From Firmicutes bacterium ADurb.Bin300 (GTDB taxonomy: Bacteria > Bacillota > Clostridia > Oscillospirales > Acutalibacteraceae): a stretch of 47,489 bases of DNA. Under the pieces are notes generated by a model. That model saw only the letters and a program-made list of their open reading frames with translations, ran no database searches and was not told the origin of the DNA. This document shows, piece by piece, positions 43,686 through 47,489 of this stretch. The stretch covers positions 1-47,489 of the forward strand of contig MWBL01000009.1 of NCBI GenBank assembly GCA_002069015.1, in the 5' to 3' direction. The translations under genes and the position numbers were made by a program. Numbering within the stretch: position 1 is the first letter of the stretch; every line of letters starts with the position of its first letter.

Positions 43686-44953
43686 CTTATAATGACTCTG
43701 TTTCGTTTGTTCATTCATTACTGAAATTCGGTATTCGTCCGGGGCTTTCCCGGATGAATACTCTTATGTCTTACTTGGATAACCCTGAGGCGGGGATGCC
43801 GTTTGTTCATATAGCGGGAACAAACGGTAAAGGCTCTACCGCAACGGCATTAGCCTGTATATTAAGCGATGCCGGATATAAAACGGGATTATATACGTCT
43901 CCTTATGTTGTTCATTTTCTTGAAAGAATACAGATAAACTCAAAACCGATATCTGAAAACCTTTTTGTTAAAGCAATAACCGAAATAGTCCCGTTTTTAG
44001 AAAAAATGAGGGAGAACGGCGATGAGATTACCGAGTTTGAAATTATAACCGCTGCAGCTTTTTTATGCTTTAAGCGGGAAAATTGCGACATTGTCGTGCT
44101 TGAAACGGGATTGGGCGGAAGACTTGATGCCACGAATGTCATCCGGGAGTCCTTAATTGAAATTATTACCTCACTGTCTCTTGAACACACTGATATTTTG
44201 GGCGATACCATAGAAAAAATCGCATATGAAAAATCCGGTATTATTAAGGAAGGGACAACCGTGATTTGCGCTTATGGTCAACAGGAGGCTGCTGTTTCCG
44301 TTATCAAAAAAACGGCAGAGCAACGCAATTGTAAGCTGATTATTCCCGATAGCCGGGGCATTCAAATAATAAAAAGTGATATATTCGGGACGGATTTTGT
44401 TTTCGAGAACTCAAAATTCACAATTAATATGGCAGGGGAGCATCAGGTTAAAAATATGACTTGCGCTATTAAGGCGGCGCAAATACTTAATAAAAAAGGC
44501 TTTATTATTTCTGAGAAAAATATTCAAAACGGCATATCAAAGGCTTTCCTCCCTGCGAGAATTGAGGTGCTAAGCAGGAGTCCGCTTGTAATTCTTGACG
44601 GCGGACATAATCCCGACGGAATAGGTGTGCTTGTTAAGTTATTGAAGGATTCTGTCCGCTTTGATAAGCTGACGGTTATAATCGGAATGATGTCCGATAA
44701 AGCTGTCGACGAATGCTTAAAGAAGCTCGGCGATATTGCAGATAGATTTATTTGTGTCACACCTGAAAATCCAAGAGCGTTAAAAGCTTGCCGACTTGCT
44801 GAATTTGCTGCAAAACATTGCTTTGATGTGACCTGCAAGGAAAAGATATCGGATGCTTATCCGGAGGTAATAAGCACTCTTAAACAAAACGATGTCCTGC
44901 TTATTACAGGCTCGCTCTACCTTGCGGGGGAAGTTAAACAAATTTCATCTTGA
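43682..44953 (+). CDS. folC: Folylpolyglutamate synthase/dihydrofolate synthase
   Basis: A 423-residue Mur-ligase-fold enzyme adding Glu to dihydropteroate or tetrahydrofolate. Marks: [19 protein letters not shown] (ATP loop), [20 protein letters not shown] (folate loop), [40 protein letters not shown] and the C-terminal [10 protein letters not shown]. Start overlaps the valS stop (ATGA), an arrangement common in Firmicutes. A 7-bp stem and T run follow its stop. Confidence 0.95.
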   Translation: MTYNDSVSFVHSLLKFGIRPGLSRMNTLMSYLDNPEAGMPFVHIAGTNGKGSTATALACILSDAGYKTGLYTSPYVVHFLERIQINSKPISENLFVKAITEIVPFLEKMRENGDEITEFEIITAAAFLCFKRENCDIVVLETGLGGRLDATNVIRESLIEIITSLSLEHTDILGDTIEKIAYEKSGIIKEGTTVICAYGQQEAAVSVIKKTAEQRNCKLIIPDSRGIQIIKSDIFGTDFVFENSKFTINMAGEHQVKNMTCAIKAAQILNKKGFIISEKNIQNGISKAFLPARIEVLSRSPLVILDGGHNPDGIGVLVKLLKDSVRFDKLTVIIGMMSDKAVDECLKKLGDIADRFICVTPENPRALKACRLAEFAAKHCFDVTCKEKISDAYPEVISTLKQNDVLLITGSLYLAGEVKQISS

Positions 44954-44974
44954 AGCAACTGATTTTTAAGGGAC

Positions 44975-45005
44975 AAAGGGGGAAAAAGCCTCTTTTTTAT
45001 TTTTT
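44975..45005 (+). terminator. Terminator of valS-folC
   Basis: AAAGGGG (44975-44981) pairs with CCTCTTT (44989-44995, one G-T pair) across a 7-nt loop, followed by a T-rich run. Confidence 0.7.
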
Positions 45006-45027
45006 TAAAAATAATTTAACGATTTAC

Positions 45028-45056
45028 TTGACTACCACGCTAAAGTATGCTAAAAT
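45028..45056 (+). promoter_or_regulatory. Promoter of the his operon
   Basis: TTGACT at 45028-45033, 17-bp spacer, TAAAAT at 45051-45056, 26 bp before the hisZ ATG. The leader is too short for a T-box or attenuator. Confidence 0.7.
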
Positions 45057-45082
45057 CAAACGAGTTAAAGGGGAGTACGGTT

Positions 45083-46195
45083 ATGAACGGGTTTTGTATT
45101 GAGAGCGGCGAGAACGCAGTACTTAAGCTTACTAATCTTTATGAAAAGTACGGTTACGGTAAATTCAAGATGAGTAAATTTGAGGAATATGATTTATATG
45201 CGGAAAACAAAAGCTTTCTTAAATCAGAAAATGTGATAACATTTTCTGACTTAAGCGGCAAGCTTTTAGCCTTAAAGCCCGATGTAACTCTTTCTATAGT
45301 TAAAAATGTTAAAAGCTCGGCACAAATGCCCTATAAGCTTTATTACAATGAAAAGGTTTACAGAGTTCTCAGGGAGTCTAAGGATTATAAAGAAATTACT
45401 CAAGTTGGTCTTGAATATATCGGACAAATAGATTTGTATACCGTTTTTGAAGTACTCTCTCTTGCCGTCCAAAGCCTTAAGGCTGTAAGCACAAGCTATA
45501 TTCTTGATATTTCAAATTTGCGTTTTATAAACGGACTTCTTGATGAGACGCCGCTTTCGGCTGCTCAAAGAGAGAAGATATGCGAGCTGATTTCACATAG
45601 GAGCGCTCATGAGTTACAAGCGTATTGCTCACAGTGCGATATTAAAACTGCTCTTATATCAAAAATATCCGCTTTATCGGGTATTTACGGCAGCTTTGAA
45701 AAGGCGCTTACCTTAGCTAGAGGGCTTGTGGTTAATAAATCAATGAGCGAGGCATTGACAGAGCTTGAAAAGGTATATGAACTGCTTAAAGGCTTTGGAA
45801 TGGGCGAATGTGTAAATCTTGATTTTTCGATTGTAAACGATGTTAGCTACTATAACGGGATAATATTTCAAGGCTTTATCGAAGGGGTTCCCGCTGTCGT
45901 GCTTTCGGGAGGCAGATACGATAATCTCCTGAAAAAGTTGGGCAAAGATTCACAGGCAATCGGTTTTGCGGTATATACCGATATTCTTGACAGTTACTTT
46001 GTTTCGGACGATCCCTATGATATTGATTGCGTACTCCTTTACTCTGACAATGACGACGCATTTTCAGTAGGGAAAGCAGCTGCCGCTATATTATCAAAAG
46101 GCAAAAGTATAAGCGTACAAAAGAACATCGTAAAGGATATTAAAGCTAAACAATATTACAGGATTAAAAACAGGGAGGCTGTTGAAATTGTCTGA
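45083..46195 (+). CDS. hisZ: ATP phosphoribosyltransferase regulatory subunit HisZ
   Basis: A 370-residue HisRS-like protein: it keeps the class II fold (LLALKPDVTLSIVKNV; KLYYNEKVYRVLRES; VDS-type VNDVSYYNGIIFQGF; LSGGRYDNLLKKLG) but lacks the anticodon domain and the HisA-type catalytic arginine box of true HisRS. HisZ pairs with short-form HisG for activity and feedback control by histidine. The start at 45083 has GGGGAG upstream; an earlier ATG at 45047 precedes the -10 box and is excluded. It is the first gene of a his operon with hisG and hisD. Confidence 0.9.
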   Translation: MNGFCIESGENAVLKLTNLYEKYGYGKFKMSKFEEYDLYAENKSFLKSENVITFSDLSGKLLALKPDVTLSIVKNVKSSAQMPYKLYYNEKVYRVLRESKDYKEITQVGLEYIGQIDLYTVFEVLSLAVQSLKAVSTSYILDISNLRFINGLLDETPLSAAQREKICELISHRSAHELQAYCSQCDIKTALISKISALSGIYGSFEKALTLARGLVVNKSMSEALTELEKVYELLKGFGMGECVNLDFSIVNDVSYYNGIIFQGFIEGVPAVVLSGGRYDNLLKKLGKDSQAIGFAVYTDILDSYFVSDDPYDIDCVLLYSDNDDAFSVGKAAAAILSKGKSISVQKNIVKDIKAKQYYRIKNREAVEIV

Positions 46196-46814
46196 GCTTC
46201 TTAATATAGCCTTACCAAAAGGTCGTCTCGGAGAAAAGTCTTATGCACAGTTTGATAAAATAGGATATTCCTGTCCGGAAGTACTCGAAAACAACAGGAA
46301 GCTGATATTCGAAAACGATGATTTGGGTGTAAGGTATTTTTGGGTAAAGCCCTCTGATGTCGGCAAATATGTTGAAAGAGGAGCTGCCGATATTGGGGTA
46401 GTAGGCAAGGATATTCTGCTTGAGTATAGACCCGATGTCTATGAGCTTTTTGATTTGGGAATGGGCAAATGCCGAATGGTAGTGGCAGGCTTTGCGGGAA
46501 GTAACAAAATAACGAAACGTGCTCTTCGGGTCGCAACGAGCTTTCCGAATATAGCTCGGGATTATTATTCAAAGCAAAGCCGTGAAATTGATATTATTAA
46601 GCTTAGCGGTTCGGTTGAAATAGCGCCTCTTTTGAAAATGGCGGATGTAATAGTAGATATTGTAGAAACAGGTACCACATTAAAGGAAAACAATCTTGAA
46701 GCGCTTGAGGATATAGTGGAAATAAGTGCACGTCTTATAGCAAACAAAGTAAGCTTTAAGTTTAAGAACAAAAAAATAGATGAAATAATCAGCAAGCTGA
46801 AGAGCGGGGTATAG
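46188..46814 (+). CDS. hisG: ATP phosphoribosyltransferase catalytic subunit, short form
   Basis: A 208-residue short HisG, which catalyses the first step of histidine synthesis (ATP plus PRPP). Marks: NIALPKGRLGEKSY, GAADIGVVGKDILLEY, RVATSFPNIARDYYS and IVDIVETGTTLKENN (PRPP site). The C-terminal regulatory domain of long HisG is absent, so HisZ is required. The TTG at 46188 has GGGAGG 9 nt upstream; the alternative TTG at 46182 is too close. It overlaps hisZ by 8 nt and ends 1 nt before hisD. Confidence 0.94.
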   Translation: MSELLNIALPKGRLGEKSYAQFDKIGYSCPEVLENNRKLIFENDDLGVRYFWVKPSDVGKYVERGAADIGVVGKDILLEYRPDVYELFDLGMGKCRMVVAGFAGSNKITKRALRVATSFPNIARDYYSKQSREIDIIKLSGSVEIAPLLKMADVIVDIVETGTTLKENNLEALEDIVEISARLIANKVSFKFKNKKIDEIISKLKSGV

Positions 46815-46815
46815 A

Positions 46816-47489
46816 ATGATTAAAATATATAATTATAATGAAATTAATCAGGATGAAATTATTAGAAGAAGTAAAACGGATATTGATGTCGGCAGTATAG
46901 TTTCCGACATAATATCGGATGTAAGGTCAAGGGGGGACAAAGCACTTTTCGATTACACGGAGCGTTTTGATAAGGTAAAGCTTAAAGCTCTTGAAGTGAC
47001 GCAAAGCGAGATTGACAACGCTTTTTCACTTTGTTCGGACGAGTTGATAAATGCCTTAAAAGAGGCAAAGCATAATATAATTGAATACCATAAAAACCAA
47101 CTTAAAGACGGCTTTTGCGTAAGAAAAGAAAACGGCGCAGTCCTCGGGCAGAAGGTGTTACCGCTAAAAAGCGTTGGAATTTATGTGCCCGGAGGAACCG
47201 CCAGCTATCCATCCTCTGTACTGATGAACGCAATACCCGCAAAGCTTGCGGGCGTACCGGAGATAATAATGGTAACTCCTCCTTCAAAAGATGGCGGGAT
47301 AAAGCCCTCCGTATTGTGCGCCGCTGAAATTGCGGGAGTTGACAGAATATTCAAAATAGGGGGAGCTCAAGCCGTAGCCGCCTTGACATTTGGAACCGAA
47401 AGCGTGCCAAAGGTTTTTAAGATAATAGGACCCGGAAATATTTTCGTGTCGGAAGCGAAGCGTCAGGTCTACGGGAACCGGATCGTGCT
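46816..47489 (+). CDS. hisD: Histidinol dehydrogenase, N-terminal part (runs off the window)
   Basis: About 224 codons are visible from the ATG at 46816. It shows the family's conserved VPLKSVGIYVPGGTASYPSS-like stretch, AVLMNAIPAKLAGV-type helix (SSVLMNAIPAKLAGVPEII), IGGAQAVAALTFGTESVPKV and KIIGPGN, where NAD and zinc binding lie. HisD oxidises histidinol to histidine in two steps. The catalytic His and Zn ligands near the C-terminus are beyond the window. It is the third gene of hisZGD. Confidence 0.93.
   Translation, partial: MIKIYNYNEINQDEIIRRSKTDIDVGSIVSDIISDVRSRGDKALFDYTERFDKVKLKALEVTQSEIDNAFSLCSDELINALKEAKHNIIEYHKNQLKDGFCVRKENGAVLGQKVLPLKSVGIYVPGGTASYPSSVLMNAIPAKLAGVPEIIMVTPPSKDGGIKPSVLCAAEIAGVDRIFKIGGAQAVAALTFGTESVPKVFKIIGPGNIFVSEAKRQVYGNRIV

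Noticed and set aside
1-47489. CRISPR array, tRNA or rRNA genes, transposase or phage genes
   Set aside because: None seen by reading both strands; the only mobile-element hint is the structured block at 28022-28235.

Overview
The window looks like chromosomal DNA of an anaerobic, endospore-forming member of the Clostridia, probably Ruminococcaceae/Oscillospirales. The signs are AT-leaning DNA with strong GGAGG-type ribosome sites, a SpoVT sporulation regulator, a T-box in front of pheST, the dnaE-pfkA pair, the short HisG plus HisZ pair, a multi-cluster Fe-S oxidoreductase end, a type I dockerin on a secreted protein, and arabinose genes. Taxonomy is inferred from gene content only. No rRNA, tRNA, CRISPR array, prophage or intact transposase was seen.

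Layout. 1-0.75 kb: 3' end of an Fe-S/flavin oxidoreductase and a terminator. 0.8-7.2 kb: a minus-strand alpha/beta hydrolase, then a plus-strand run of a DivIVA-like protein, a fumarase-type beta subunit without its alpha partner, a PiT phosphate transporter with its DUF47/PhoU-like partner, and PcrA helicase. 7.3-10.1 kb: rodA on the minus strand, divergent from tsaE-tsaB-rpiB. 10.3-15.6 kb: a doubtful, probably frameshifted membrane gene, a ROK kinase, and pheST behind a T-box leader with a clear promoter. 15.6-18.4 kb: a sugar-phosphate isomerase-like TIM barrel, two small membrane proteins and a secreted leucine-rich-repeat protein with a dockerin. 18.4-22.6 kb (minus): a DapA-family aldolase, a GPH sugar symporter, aroQ, and a fused aroE-aroK gene. 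22.7-29.8 kb: a small lipoprotein, pfkA, dnaE, a decayed araD with a structured sequence block at its broken end, and araA. 29.9-33.8 kb: a second Thr-rich lipoprotein, a DUF5320-DUF134 operon under a promoter framed by a perfect 15-bp inverted repeat, a uroporphyrinogen-decarboxylase-family protein, and spoVT. 33.9-36.6 kb: a MocR/PdxR regulator divergent from an ECF transporter S component and a TIGR01440 gene. 36.6-40.9 kb: a TagF-glycosyltransferase fusion and a two-domain MetH-like methyltransferase. 41-45 kb: valS-folC. 45-47.5 kb: the start of a histidine operon, hisZ-hisG-hisD, with hisD cut by the window end.

Most of this is housekeeping: cell wall, t6A modification, aminoacyl-tRNA synthesis, shikimate, folate and histidine pathways, glycolysis and replication. 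The less ordinary points are (1) the araD pseudogene and the approximately 200-nt segment at its broken end, whose hairpins and long-range pairing would form a pseudoknot and may be an omega-RNA/HEARO-like non-coding element; (2) the palindromic operator of DUF5320-DUF134; (3) the domain fusions AroE-AroK and TagF-GT4; (4) the MetH-like protein without a cobalamin domain; (5) the orphan fumarase beta subunit; (6) the PdxR-like/ECF cluster that suggests vitamin B6 uptake; and (7) the dockerin-bearing LRR protein. All protein assignments rest on motif reading and family knowledge, with no database search.
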